Positions 48,573 through 60,865 of a stretch of 64,000 bases of DNA are shown piece after piece. The stretch is from Allacma fusca (Eukaryota > Arthropoda > Collembola > Symphypleona > Sminthuridae), in assembly GCA_947179485.1 (NCBI GenBank), contig OX359247.1:41454801-41518800 (forward strand). The letters are read 5' to 3'. Position numbers and translations under genes: made by a program. Each line of letters opens with the position of its first letter. Position 1 is the first letter of the stretch. The notes under the pieces are model-generated. The model worked only from the letters and a program-made list of their open reading frames with translations. It did not search any database and was not told the origin of the DNA.

Positions 48573-49988
48573 ATGTTGACCAAATATGAACTGGGATCTT
48601 ATCGCAAAACCTTTCAAATCCTCTCCGTCATACGTCTAATTCCTTTTGAATTGAACAAATATGATCGGCTGATTTACATAAAAGGTTCAAAACGAAACTC
48701 AATTTGGAAAATTTTCTACACAATTACAGCCATTCATGTAATTTTCGTGTCTGTTCGACTCCTTCAACAATTGTACACTCGAGAATGGAACAACATCTTT
48801 GAGATTACACAACAAATATACTTCACCGCTGCGTTCTTCATCATGTTTCATTGGAGCTCTGTCCTATTTCTGATTGAGCCAACTCTTGTGACTGGTATCT
48901 CGAACCAAATTTCGGAAAAAATTCCCGAGGGTATGCTTAAAATAATTGTAATAATTAAACCATTTATTTTTGCTTAAAAATGATTTCTCACCCTTGAAGC
49001 GATAATATGGAATTTGGGAAAGGAAAATTACGTCAAAGACCAGAATTATTAAGGATCTAAAAATATGATCGCAGGTTCATCCCGGGATTTATTTTCCCAC
49101 TGGAGGAATTACACAATGCGGGAGATAATCATAATTTGCATCCCTTCTGGCTTAGCTATAGGGATTTTGATTATCTACCCGGGTATTTTTTTGATGAATC
49201 CCTCAGCAAAGTTTTTCTGGTATTCTGCTGTCAATCCCATCTGGAGCCATAAATCCTCACTTGTCATATTTTATTTCGTTGAAGCCTGCATTCTTTCGAT
49301 ATTTGCTGCTGGGCCAATCCTGTCAGAATACATACAGATCATGTTTTTCGAAAATATATCTTACACCCTCAAGACCGAGATTGGCAAATTTGGGTACGTC
49401 GGATTTGTATTTGGTAATCTTTTATGACTGCGAAAATATTTTAAACTTAAAACTTTTAAGCTAAACGAAACGTTCAATTGATCAAATTTCAGGAGTTACA
49501 ACAACAGCAACACTTCCAAAGCTGAGATTGTTAGAGGTATGAAAACTCTTCGAGAACTACAACTGTCAATTCAGAATTTTAATCAAGTATTTTCAAGTGT
49601 TACATGGACATTTAAAATCCTTGGACTCACACTTGCGATTCTCTGCCTCTTTGTGGCAATACAAATATTCCGAAGATACCCAATCCTAGCTCTCGCTGGA
49701 TTGTGTATAGCAGTTGATGCTAATACCATATTTTTGATCCTTTACGATCGAGCCTTTTCCATCCCATCAAAAATTAACAGTCTCAAGAAAGCCGTTCTTC
49801 TCTCATCAAACAAAATACCCGAGAGAGAAATTTTTCAGAGGATGATTCGTCAATCAGTGCGATCAGTTCGTCCATGTGGGATCAAAGTGGGTCAGTTCCA
49901 TTTGTTTGAGAGGACTTCAACCCCCAATTTTGTGAATTTTGTGAAACGTTGTTTACAAGGATTGCTCGTTACCTTTCGTTCTCTTTAA
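48573..49988 (+). CDS. GR-like 7TM chemoreceptor, copy 8 (intact, 390 aa)
   Basis: Exons are 48,573-48,930, 49,075-49,393 and 49,493-49,988; phases 1 and 2. It is more divergent at the N-terminus (MLTKYELGSYRKTFQILSVI) than copies 1-7 and has PIWSHKS in place of PNSNQVP in the loop before TM4. Exon 3 has the third subgroup's wording (ILYDRAFSIPSKINSLKKAV), also seen in copy 1, then RPCGIKVGQF, HLFERTSTPNF and FRSL. Donor 1 is GTATGC and donor 2 GTACGT. The protein has six strong hydrophobic segments and no signal peptide. Upstream DNA is shared with a stranded promoter at about 34,200. Confidence 0.85.
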
Positions 49989-50949
49989 TTCCCTAATTAT
50001 TTACACAATTATTATTGATGATGTTAACTCGTTCGGTGTCAATTGGCTCCATGTCTGTCACGCCTGTATCCCCAGTTGGAATTTACTAATTTATGACTTG
50101 TATGTATTTTATACATTTATTTATTTTATTATTATTATTATATTTATTTTATATATTTAACATTTTGATACGTGTTTGTCATCGGGTAAGAAGCACCTAA
50201 TAAATATATACGAAACAATTACAAACATACAGATTCTTTAAAACTGTGCTCCAAGTATTATTTTTGTTTTCTAATGCTTTAAAAAGAAGTCACATATTGG
50301 AGTTTAGCTTATAAATTATTGAGGTTTAAAACATGTCAAACATACGACAAACGAAACATAAACGCAGTCGTGGGATAGTGAATCAAAATCTACGTTGTTC
50401 AACAAAACATTTGATTCCCCTTGTTCCTGAATTCTTGATGTAAGGGACAATATGGGGAAATATTTGATCCTCACATTTTTTAAAGCGGTAATTTCAAATT
50501 CTTTTGGTTTTCAAATCATTCAAAATTCTCTTCAACCCCACCTAATCAATCCTCTACCTACAACTCATATTTTTCGAAAAAAATTCTCAAACCCTCAAAA
50601 CATTTCCTAATACCACTTAAAAATCCGGAAGCGTAAATCGAGGGAATTGCAAATGTTTGTGTGAGAAATATTAACAAGAAATTTATTGAGCAAATTTAAA
50701 AGGGGAAGTAATTTACAAAGTGCCTTACATTTTCTAGGAAGGTCCGTTCGCTTGAGTCTATTTTTATGAAATAATCAAACAAATTAATAGAAAACTAATA
50801 CCGAGTTGAAAACAAATTATTATCAATGAAACTGTTCCTTGTTCAAATGGATGGAAAGTATTTGCCAGATGATATCCTTAAAAATATTTTGCAAAAAATT
50901 AATTCTTGCAAAAGGACACGTCTCACTAAACCCCATAAATTTGGACGCC
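49989..50949 (+). other. Intergenic with a trace of exon 2
   Basis: An AT-rich ATTATT run lies at about 50,125-50,165 and polyadenylation-like AATAAATATA at about 50,200. At about 50,541-50,606, CTACAACTCATATTTTTCGA and ACCCTCAAAACATT resemble the LQLLFFENVSHTVKT end of exon 2, heavily decayed. I add it here rather than as a separate gene call. Confidence 0.4.
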
Positions 50950-52371
50950 ATGCTATCGAAAAATGAGCTCGGATTTAATCGTAAGACCTTCAAAATTTTG
51001 TCGGTCCTGCGAGTGATTCCCTTTGACGTGGATAAAAACGAGAAGCTAATCTTCCGTCAAAGTTTGAAAGATAATTTAATTTGGAAAGTTTACTACCTCA
51101 TTATGTTTTCCCATATAACGTTCCTTGTTGTTCGGCTCCTTCAACAATTTTACACTCAAGGATGGAACAGCATGTTTGAAATAGTGGAACAAATCTTTTT
51201 CACAGCCAGTTTCTTAATAGCATTTTACTGGAACTCTCACTTATCCCTGGTGGAGCCAACTCTTCTGGTCGCCGTCTTTAACCAAATTTCTCAAACAATT
51301 CCGAAAGGTATGCTTTAAAAGATATTAGTGATTTTGGGTTTCAGGAAACTCTCAGGTACTTTTGTTTGGTGATCCTTGGATGGAAGGTTAGAAAGGAATT
51401 TCCAGGATTTTTCATGGAAGAAAATATCAATCGGAAATTATGCTTCGTAGGTTGTTCCCAGGATTTCTGGTCGCATTGGAGAAATTGGAGGAATTATACT
51501 TTGCAAGAGATACTCATCATTTTCCTCCCGTTTTGTTTTTTTTCTGTGACTTTGATTTTCTACCCAATGATTTTTTTAATGAATCCCTCCAGAAAATTTT
51601 TCTGGTATTCTATTTTCAATCCTAATTCAAACAAACTGTATTTTCTTATATTATTTTCATTTGCTGAAGCCTTCATTCCTTCGATCGTAAGTGCTTTGCC
51701 CCTGCTCGCAGTTTATGTTCAACTTCTGTTTTTTGAAAACGTCTCCCACACTGTCAGGACCACAGTTGGGGCTCTAATGAGGAGTAAGGACGGGAAATTT
51801 ATGGTAAGGGATATTTGTTTTGTGTGAGAAATTTTGTGGCAAACATTTGCCCATAAATTTTAATTTGGAGTTTCTAAAGGTTAGGGACAGCATTACACCA
51901 GAAAGGGAAATTATCGACGCCATCAAAACTTGCCGAGTACTCCAGCTATCAATTCAGAATTTCAATCAAGTTTTTTCAAGCTTCATATTAACTTTCAAAA
52001 TATTTTCACTCACAGCGGGGATTCTCTGTATTTTCCTCGCCATTAAAATATACAGAACGAATCCAGTACTAGCCCTGGTGGAGTTAGTGATAGCAATTGA
52101 TATAATTTTTGTTTTCCTTACACTGTACGATCAAGCCTTTTTCATCCCATCTAGAATTAAAAATCTGAAGAAAGCCTTGCTCTTAGCGTTCCATCAAATT
52201 CACAACAGAGAAAATTTCCAGAGGGGGGTTCGTCAAATTGTGAGATCAATTCGTCCTATTGGGATCCAAGTGGGTCAGTTCCATGTGTTTGAGAGGACGT
52301 CAACGCCCAATTTTGTTAATTTCGTCAAACGAAACTTGCAGGGGCTATTAGTCACTTTTCGTTCCATTTGA
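50950..52371 (+). CDS. GR-like 7TM chemoreceptor, copy 9 (intact, 400 aa; shifted intron 2)
   Basis: Exons are 50,950-51,307, 51,451-51,803 and 51,880-52,371. Intron 1 is phase 1 as usual, but intron 2 is phase 0 (donor ATG|GTAAGG, acceptor TAAAG|GTT). Exon 2 therefore ends in an extra LMRSKDGKFM-like tail absent from phase 2 copies. Exon 2 also has a 9-bp tandem duplication giving WRNWRN (51,477-51,494). The start MLSKNELGFN is chosen because it aligns with other copies; the open frame extends 37 codons upstream, including possible ATGs, so a longer N-terminus is possible. The C-terminal motif is RPIGIQVGQF, with Ile for the otherwise constant Cys. It pairs with the gene at 58,128. Confidence 0.8.
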
Positions 52372-53769
52372 TTGCCGATGATAGTCCAATGAGAACCAAT
52401 AATGATAGTCGAAATTGTCGATGTTGCATATTTTGTATACACAAATGTTAAAGATTTCTTAATACAAGGAGTTTTCTCAATAGTGACATTTCTCTGTGTA
52501 AATAAATGATTTACTTGACATTTTTGACCCCCTGACACGCGCCATGAAATTCTAAGTAATAAATTCATTCCTATAAGTATTCATTTGTATTTATTCCTTG
52601 GTTGAGATACTCCCATATGTGAATTTACAGGGCAAAATAGTTATAATTATCAAGTTGCCAAAAAGTTGAGGGAAGTTAACAGTTGAGTAAAAAACCCTGA
52701 ACAGAAATAGTTTTAGTATAATTGTACGGTAGTATAATATAATTACTAGCATTATATAAATCAAATATATAAAAAACAAATCGTGTACTTAAATGCGCCA
52801 ACATTATCACTACACAACCGAATTACAGTAATTTAGTTTATTATCAACTTTAAAGCGAAACTACGAAAATTGATATTAACATTTTGAATTTTCTTGCATA
52901 GGGTAGGGAGGATCAATATAAGTTGGTTTAAATATTTGGACTAGAGAGATGATTATTGTATCTTGTAATTATTTGGGAACTGTTTGATATGTCATACTTG
53001 GGATAATATTCACTTTGACTAAATCCAGGGAGACAGTTATTTTAGATCTGAAATTAAGACGAATTATTAAAATCGATCAATTACCTGATATTACCAAAAT
53101 CAGGCTTCTCCCATTGACTGCTAACTCAAGTTTGACATCAAACAGTCCCAAGTATTTACAAATAAGTACTTACAAAATAATCATCTCAGAAAATCAGCAC
53201 AAAATATTTAATCCGACGAAAAGTAATTTCAATGAAATCTCAAAATGAAATGTATCAAAACTTTTATTATCAACGCAATAATCATTATATTTTTCTTAAA
53301 TTACCCATTTTATGTAGCACCCGCAAAATACTTGAGGGTAACCTTCGTTAAAAATCTGAAAGTGTTCAAATGTGACTTTAAAAAAAAGTTTACTTAGAGA
53401 TTATTCAATTCCAAGTAAATATTCAGATGTTAACATCAATCATGGCCAATTCACCAACAAAAAGTTTTACACGTGGACAAATATCCTCTAATTTCCTTAC
53501 ATAAAGTAGGAACGAGCTGTAATTATGGGTAATTTTTAGAATTATAGTGCAAAGTAATGCAATATAAATATTATGTCAAGTGAATGAAGTCAACACAAAA
53601 CTTAGTGCATACTGAGCTCAACCCAACTTAGAGATATTCTTTTCAATCTGTCTTTGGATCGAATCTTTGAAACATAAAAATCGGAGCAAATTAATAATCT
53701 TTGGACAAGTAAATTCTCATAGAATTAAAAAGTTGGGAAAACTTCACAAACCCCTTAAAATCTGGCAAT
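52372..53769 (+). other. Intergenic, 1.4 kb
   Basis: No supportable gene. Around 53,030-53,080, GACAGTTATTTTAGATCTGA followed by AATTAAGACGAATTATTAAA faintly resembles the start of exon 3 (DS.DF.AEIKR), perhaps a very old relic. The open frame at 53,015-53,248 is otherwise unsupported. Confidence 0.35.
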
Positions 53770-55210
53770 ATGCTCACAAAAAGTGAACTTCGATTCAATC
53801 GTAAAACCTTCAAAATCTTGTCGCTCCTTCATCAAATTCCTTTCAAATTGGATCCAAATGATATGCTAATTTACCGACAGGGTTTTAAACAAAATTCCAT
53901 TTGGAAATGTTACTATTTAATTATGTGCGTCCATATGACATTTCATGTCGTTCGACTCCTCCAACAATTTTACACTCAAGAATGGAACAGTTTGTTTGAA
54001 ATAGTTGAGCATATCATTTTCACAGCTTGTTTCTTAGTAACATTCTACTGGACCTCAGTAATATTCCTGGTCGAGCCATTTCTTTTGACTGCCATCTTTA
54101 ATCAAATTTCTCAAACAATTACAGACGGTATGGTTTAAATTTGTTCTTCAACGGCATGGTTTTAAAATATTCTTTAACAAAACCTGATTTAATTCAGTCA
54201 TTTCCCCTGGGGTTCGAAAAATCTTAGTTACCCTAATTCACAAACAATTTTAGCTCAACAGGAAGAAAATCTCTTGAATGAATAATAACAAGAATGTAAA
54301 CATTTGAATCCCAGGTTCTTCCCAGGATTTCTTTTCTCAATGGAGGAATTATTCAAAGCAAGAGCTACTCATCACTTTCCTCCCATTTTGCATTTACAAT
54401 GCAACCTTAATTTTTTATCCCATCATTTTTTGGATAAATCCTTCAGGAAAATTTTTCTGGTTTTCTATTTTCAATTATTCTAATTCAAACCAATTCCCTT
54501 TCCTTATATTATTTGTACTGGCTGAAGCCTGGATTTTTTCCGTTTTTGTGGTTGGGGCAATGGTTACAATTTACATACAACTCTTGTTCTTTGAACAAGT
54601 CTCTCACACTGTCCGGACAGAAGTTGGGAATTTGCGGTAGTAACAATTTATTTAACAATCTTTAACTTTACGGACCTTGGTTTCAGCTGATGATCGTTAA
54701 ATTAATTTCAGTAATTTCAAATATAGTAATAATACATCCGAAGCTGTGATTGAGAGAGGAATTTGTACACTCCGAGAACTGCAATTGTCACTTCAGAATT
54801 TTAATCAAGTATTCTCAAGCATCACTTTAACATTCAAAATGATTGCACTCACAACTGGGATTCTCTGTCTTTTCGTGGCAATTAAAATCTTCCGAACGAA
54901 CCCAATACTGGCTCTTGCTGAATTGATAATAGCTACGGATGTAAATATTATTTTTCTAACTCTCTACGACCGAGCCTTTTTCATCCCATCAAGAATTAAA
55001 AACCTCAAAATAGCCATTATTTTGGCATCTAAAAAAATACCCGATAAAGGAAATTTTCACAGGAGGGTGAGTCAAACTTTAAGGTCAATTCGTCCATGTG
55101 GGATCAAAGTGGGTCAGTTCCATGTGTTTGAGAGGACTTCAACCCCAAATTTTGTCAATTTCGTAAAGCGCAGCTTGCAGGGGCTTCTGGTCTCATTTGG
55201 TGCCGTTTGA
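53770..55210 (+). CDS. GR-like 7TM chemoreceptor, copy 10 (intact, 392 aa)
   Basis: Exons are 53,770-54,127, 54,315-54,636 and 54,712-55,210; phases 1 and 2. Exon 2 has one extra codon (FNYSNSNQF where others have PNSNQ), and the motif is NPSGKFFWFS with Gly for Ala. TM3 contains an unusual Trp (IIFWINPSG). Exon 3 starts NFKYSNNTSEAVIERG and keeps LQLSLQNFNQVF, LYDRAFFIPS, RPCGIKVGQF and ERTSTPNFVNF. Donor 2 is GTAGTA, weaker than GTAAGA. It lies about 1.4 kb after copy 9. Exon 3 encodes a Met-rich TM5 start (TFKMIALTTGILCLFV) similar to 55,833. Confidence 0.84.
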
Positions 55211-55793
55211 TTACAGAGTGGTATAAAAAGCCAGCATTAATATGTTGAATGGCCAGAGAGAAATTTCAAGAATTGTTACGGGAAGTTTAAAATTTGGGTA
55301 GTTTTTGATTCTTTACAATTGTTACCGCGTTTAGCATTATTTGTTCCAATTTCAATTATTATTTTTAAAGGAGTTAGGAATTTGTATTTTCTGCTCAACA
55401 ACAAGGAATGATTAAATTGTGTAGGAGTTCTTCCAGCAGAAAACATTTTAATGGAACTCGGAATGAGGAAATTATGGAGGTTTGACTATTCCTAGTTGTT
55501 TGTGTCACAGGTAATCATGACCAATTTGTCAAGTGTAATAACCCAAACTTGGAAAGATATATTCTAATTTCCGGGAATAAAGTAGGAAGGAGCTGAACCA
55601 GAACCTATTTTTATGAAATAATCACTGTACAAATAAAATCGAAATAAACAACCTTTCTAAAATTTGGAACGAGTACAAAACCTGATACGTTTGTGGAATA
55701 CAAATTATTTTTATTCTCGATGCAGGTGCCAATAGATTGAAAGGGATTTCAAATATTAAAACAAAAATTCAGACAAGCTAAGTTAATGTGTGA

Positions 55794-55794
<1 letters not shown>

Positions 55795-55818
<24 letters not shown>
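55795..55818. repeat. 24-bp T tract upstream of a start codon
   Basis: A pure T tract ends 14 bp before the ATG at 55,833. No paralogue has it; those have mixed AT-rich leader here. Confidence 0.8.
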
Positions 55819-55825
<7 letters not shown>

Positions 55826-55832
55826 AAAAAAT

Positions 55833-57188
55833 ATGCTCACGAAGAATGAGCTGGGATATATCCGTCAAACCCTTAAAATCTTCTCGTCCCTGCGTCTAAT
55901 TCCTTTGGATATTGATAAAGACGAGGCTTTAATTTATCGCAAGGGTTTCAAAGGAAAATATATTTGGAACATTTACTACTCAATTATGACTCTTCATTTA
56001 TTATTTCTTCAGACCAGACTCCTTCAACGAATTTACTCGAATGAATGGAACTTGTTTGAAATAGTTGAGCAGGTTTATTTCACGGCTGGTTTCTTCACTG
56101 CATTTTACTGCACTTCAGTCCTATTTCTGATTGAGCCATCTCTATCCCCTGCTATCTTAAACCAAATTTCTCAAAATCTTTCGGAAGGTAGAGTATTCTA
56201 TTTAACTATTTTCTCAGTTTAATGAATACAATTTAGGGATACGATTTTGTGGAAAATATGCAATTTTATTACAAAACGGTTGCAATTTAAATCATACTAG
56301 GATCGTCCAAGGATTTCTCATCTCATTGGAAACACTACACGATGCAAGAGCTCCTCATCATTTTCCTCCCTTTTAGTGGTTACACTGTAGCTTTGCTTTT
56401 CTACCCAATTATTTTCTTGTTGAAACCCTCCGCGAAATTCTTTTGGTATTCTATTATCAATCCCAATTCAAACCATATGCCGTTGCTCAGCATATTTTGC
56501 TTGACTGAAGTCTGCATTCTATCAATCTTTACTGCTGGCCCGATCCTGTCAATCTACCTTCAACTCCTGTTTTTTGAAAATGTGTCTCATACCGTAAAAA
56601 CCGAAGTTACGAATTTGGGGTTAGTCATACTTCTATCTTCTAATTTGTAATTTAATGATGTCTTTTGTGAGTTCTAAATTGTCAAATTGCAGAAATTTTA
56701 AAGAATATATAACCCACGAGACTGAGATTACTAGAGGGATCAAAAGACTTCGAGGACTACAACTTTCTATTCAGAATTTCAATGAAGTATTCTCAAATAT
56801 GATATTGACATTCAAAATGGTAGCACTCACAGTTGCCATTCTCTGTTTATTCGTCGCTGTAAAAATTTTCCGGAGTAACCCAATACTAGCTTTTGTAGAA
56901 TTGCTCATATCGGCTGATGTAAATATTATATTTCTAACGCTGTATGATCGAGCCTTCTTCATCCCATCTAGAATTAATAGTCTCCGGAAAGCCGTCCTTC
57001 TCTCATCAAACAAAATACCGGAGAGAGAAAAATTTCAGAGGATGGTTCGACAAGTAGTGAGGTCAATTCGTCCGTGTGGGATCAAAGTGGGTCAGTTTCA
57101 TTTGTTTGAGAGGACTTCAACGCCCAATTTCGTCAATTTTGTTAAAAGAAGTTTACAGGGCTTATTGGTTACTTTTCGGGCTATTTGA
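55833..57188 (+). CDS. GR-like 7TM chemoreceptor, copy 11 (intact, 389 aa)
   Basis: Exons are 55,833-56,187, 56,301-56,619 and 56,693-57,188. Exon 1 is one codon shorter (SNEWNLFEIVEQ lacks the Ser of WNSLFEI), a feature shared with the relic at 47,374 and the broken gene at 61,474. Exon 2 has HWKHYTMQELLII and KPSAKFFWYS (Lys for Asn or His). Donor 2 is GTTAGT; acceptor 2 is AATTGCAG. Exon 3 carries LQLSIQNFNEVF, RSNPILAF, LYDRAFFIPS, RPCGIKVGQF and HLFERTSTPNF. A long T tract sits immediately before the ATG, so the leader or promoter may be altered. Confidence 0.84.
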
Positions 57189-58127
57189 CTGCAATTATGA
57201 GGAAGGGGACAAACAGAAGTGTTTCTACCGATTTTTCTACAGTACAAAAAGTAGGTGTCATTTAAAATTTTTCAAAGGGTGAGAGTGTTCTTTAACCGTT
57301 ATATCTGTACAGTCTTCATTATGAGAAAGAACATCTTTATGCTGTTTATTTTGTCCAATTATTTATACGTAATTATATTGGCGCACCCATGGGGCTGCCC
57401 AGCTGTGTTTACAGCCTGGTTGTAAATTATTCAATTAAAGCATTAATAAATAAATGAATAAATAGAATTACATAATTAATTACGAATTATATAGTTAAAT
57501 GTATCATTCAAAACACAAGATTTATTTAAATTTTCATACTTTTAACCTCTTTGACCGGTTGCCTTAATTTTCGACAGGGAAAAAGCTAATTGAATCGAAA
57601 TGAGTAGTCATATTTACAAAGGGACAATTGTTACAAAACGTCAATGTAAGCATCCAAAACTAACAATTATTATTGCTTGGTTCACTCGCTATCAAACTAA
57701 TTTGATGAAAATACCTTCAAAACGCAGGAAGTAACCAAATTACCCTTGTTTTTCAGGGGAATATGTGGATATTGGGTCATTTCTGATTGTCTTTTCCGAT
57801 GTAATTATTAGAATCAACTTCCTAAGTAAATTCATACCAGGAATTAATTTATGAACTTGTTTGTACATAGAAAGTTGATAAGAGCTTCTACCGTAACCTA
57901 TTGAATGAGATTAGGACTGAAAAAACATCCATAATCGTTGAAATCAATAAGGTACTAATGAAGTGTTGGATACATTTTTCTTTTCAGTCCAGGTCGAGCG
58001 GTCATTGGATTAAAATCATTTCCAAATAATATCGTTCTACTGATCATTAGACAAGTGGAATTCTCATAAAAGTACAAGGGAAAATAAAATTTTAAGGGTG
58101 TTCCAAAGTTTTGTAAAATTTGGCAAA
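57189..58127 (+). promoter_or_regulatory. Intergenic with promoter-proximal region, subtype 3
   Basis: The right half (57,640-58,127) is repeated at 60,140-60,631 in front of the truncated copy at 60,632. Shared blocks include CAATGTAAG, CCAAAACTAAC, ATTTGATGAAAA and, nearest the gene, ATTTCCAAATAATATC and AATTCTCATAAAAGT. Conservation with the duplicate suggests that promoter elements lie here; no TATA box is evident. Confidence 0.45.
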
Positions 58128-59563
58128 ATGCTAACCAAAAGTGAACTTTGCTTTAACCGTCAAACCTTCGGAATCTTGTCGTTCTTGCGTCTAATTCCCT
58201 TCAAATTGGACAAAAATGAGAGGTTTATTTACCGCAAGGGCTTCAAACATAATGTAATTTGGATTTTGTACTACGTAATTATGTGCATTCATATGATATT
58301 CCTCGTTGTTCGACTCTTTCAACAATTGTACACTCAAGAATGGAACAGCATGTTGGAAATAGTTGAACAAATTTTTTTCACAGGATGTTTCTTAATAGCA
58401 TTTTACTGGACCTCATTGTTGTTCCTGGTAGAGCCATCTCTTGTGGCCTCCATCTTTAACCAAATTTACCAAAATATTACGCTCGGTATGCTGAAAAATT
58501 TAATTACACTATGTTGAGTACTTTCCCACACTTCTGGGAACGGAATTATTCTAATTTTAATTCATTGAAACCAATTTTTAACAATTTGTGGGGAAATTAC
58601 CAACCCAAAAAATTGTAAATTATACCAAAGTGACAAATATGAATTGCAGGTTCCTGCCGGAGATTCTTTTCTGTTTGGAGGAATTACACGATTCAAGAGC
58701 TCCTCATCATTTTCCTCCCGTTTTGCATTTACACCTCGACTTTGATTTTCTACCCAATTATTTTTTTAATAAATCCCTCAGCTAAATTTTTCTGGTATTC
58801 TGTTTTCAAACCCAATTCAATTCAATTCCCTTTCCTGATCCTATTCGCCCTTGCTGAGGGATGTATTTTTTCAATTATTGCCTCTGGGGCAATCCTTGGA
58901 AATTACGTTCAACTCCTCTTTTTTGAAAATGTGACTCACACTATGAGGACCGCAGTTGCGACTGTAATGCAGGGTAAAGATGGAATTGAGGTAAGGGACA
59001 TTTTTTGTGGCAGTATTTCAATTTATGATAATTATTGCCTCGAATTTTAATATGAGAATGGCATTTCAAAGTCAATGGGCAGTATTGCATTGGAGGCTGA
59101 GATTACCGGAGCAATCAAAACTTGCCGAATACTCCAGCTGTCAATTCAGAATTTTAATCAGGCCTTCTCAAACTTTATATTGACCTTCAAAATTGTGGCA
59201 CTCACAGCGGCAATCCTCTGCCTTTTCATGGCGATCAAAATTTACAGGAAGAATCCAATGATGGCTCTTGTTGTATTGCTAATGTCGGCAGACATAAACG
59301 TTTGTTTCCTCACACTCTATGACCAGGCCTTTTTCATCCCATCCAGAATAACCGGGCTCAAGAAAGCCATTCTTCTGCTGTCCAACCAAACACAGAGAGG
59401 AGCAAATTTCCAGAAGATGGTTCATCAAACAATGAGATCAATTCGTCCTTGTGGTATCAAAGTGGGTCAGTTCCATGTGTTTGAAAGGACGTCGACGCCC
59501 AATTTTGTGAATTTCGTCAAACGAAACTTGCAGGGGCTATTAGTCACTTTTCGTTCCATTTGA
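58128..59563 (+). CDS. GR-like 7TM chemoreceptor, copy 12 (intact, 396 aa; shifted intron 2)
   Basis: Exons are 58,128-58,485, 58,650-58,990 and 59,072-59,563. Intron 2 is phase 0 (donor GAG|GTAAGG, acceptor CAAAG|TCA), giving an exon 2 tail VMQGKDGIE. A remnant of the usual donor (GGGTAAAG, 58,973-58,980) lies inside this tail, so the splice site appears to have moved downstream. Exon 2 has VWRNYTIQELLII and NPSAKFFWYS; exon 3 has LQLSIQNFNQAF, LYDQAFFIPS, RPCGIKVGQF and ERTSTPNF. Asp-Gln replaces Asp-Arg after TM6, as in copy 9. The ATG at 58,128 matches other copies; the upstream open frame begins only with GTG. Confidence 0.82.
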
Positions 59564-60631
59564 TTGCAAGTGTATTCAAATTGTATTAAAGCTTATCTTT
59601 TTTGGGATGAACAAGTTTCTCTTGAAAAAATGTGATTTTTCCTAAGATTGAAAAGAGTTTAAAGAAAACATTTTATGTTTTACTCATTCCTATCTCCGTA
59701 GCCAAAGCCTGTACGAATTGGGGCTGGAAGAATCCCAGTCTCCCGTATTGAAACCAGTAGTTCCCAGTTCTAATTGTAAGTTAGGTCCTAATATTCTATA
59801 AAATAAGTCATGTACAATGTTACAACCCGGAAGTCCCGATAAGAATTTATAACGATCCCTGGCCAATTTGGTAAGTACATCTACACCAGGACGCTATTTA
59901 CGAACTTCGTTGTAATAAGCAGGAAGGTGATAAACAAACTTTTTTATCAATTATTTCCGGAACAATTAAATGACGTCCTAATTACTATAATTACCAATAC
60001 CATGTGTAAGTATTGATACGGTGTGAAATAAAAATAATTTTTATTATTCCTCCAGATGTCACTGGACTCAAATCATTTTAACTAGTGAGTATTACTATAG
60101 TAAGAATAATAATTATTTCGGGATAATTATTTCAAAACGGCAATGTAAGTAACCAAAACTAACTATTATTATTGCCTATTTCCCTTGCTAGCAAAATAAT
60201 TTGATGAAAACACCCTTGAATTACAGGAAGTGTCCAAATTACCCATGTTTCACGGGAATACGTGGATATTTGATCGTTCCTAGTTGTCTTTTCAGACACA
60301 ATTATTATTATGGTTAATTTCTTAACAAATTCTTACCGGGAATAAATTTATTAATATGTTTGCACAAATGTTGAACTGAGCTGCTACAATAATATATTTA
60401 ATGAGATAAGGACAGAAAAAAACATTTATAATAATCGGAGAAGTCACCAACACACTAATGAAGTGTTGGCTATACGCATTGTTCGTCTCATTCAAAGTCG
60501 AACGGTCACTGGATTGAAATCATTTCCAAATAATATCACAATAATGATCATTGGACAAGTTTAATTCTCATAAAAGTCCAGGTGAAAAGAAAATTACCAG
60601 GGACTTTCAAAATTCTGTAGAATTTAGAAAT
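59564..60631 (+). other. Intergenic; duplicated subtype 3 upstream region
   Basis: 60,140-60,631 is the duplicate of 57,640-58,127. The left half shows nothing recognisable beyond AT-rich 3' flank. Confidence 0.5.
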
Positions 60632-60865
60632 ATGCTAACCAGAACTGAACTTTGCTTTAACAGTCAAACCTTCAGAATGTTGTCGGTCTTGCGTCTAATT
60701 CCCTATGAAATGGACAAAAACGAGAGGTTCATTTACCACAAGGGCCTCAAACAAAATTTATTTTCGATTTTGTACTATACAATATTGTGCATTCATATGA
60801 TATTCCTCATTATTCGACTCCTTCAATAATTTTACACTCAAGGATTGAACTTGTTTGAAACATCC
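60632..60865 (+). pseudogene. Truncated receptor copy: 5' two thirds of exon 1
   Basis: It opens with MLTRTELCFNSQTFRMLSVL, closest to the gene at 58,128. In LLQQF the second Gln codon is TAA (near 60,826). Homology stops at about 60,865 after CTTGTTTGAAA, with no further exon. Its 490-bp upstream region is duplicated too, so this was a tandem duplication of promoter plus gene that later lost its 3' part. Confidence 0.8.

Noticed and set aside
50839-50949. Upstream extension of the 50,950 gene by 37 residues
   Set aside because: All paralogues start at the MLTK/MLSK position; the extension lies in promoter-type DNA, though a longer N-terminus cannot be excluded.
53015-53248. 77-residue open frame
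   Set aside because: Only its first about 45 bp faintly resemble exon 3; the remainder looks random.
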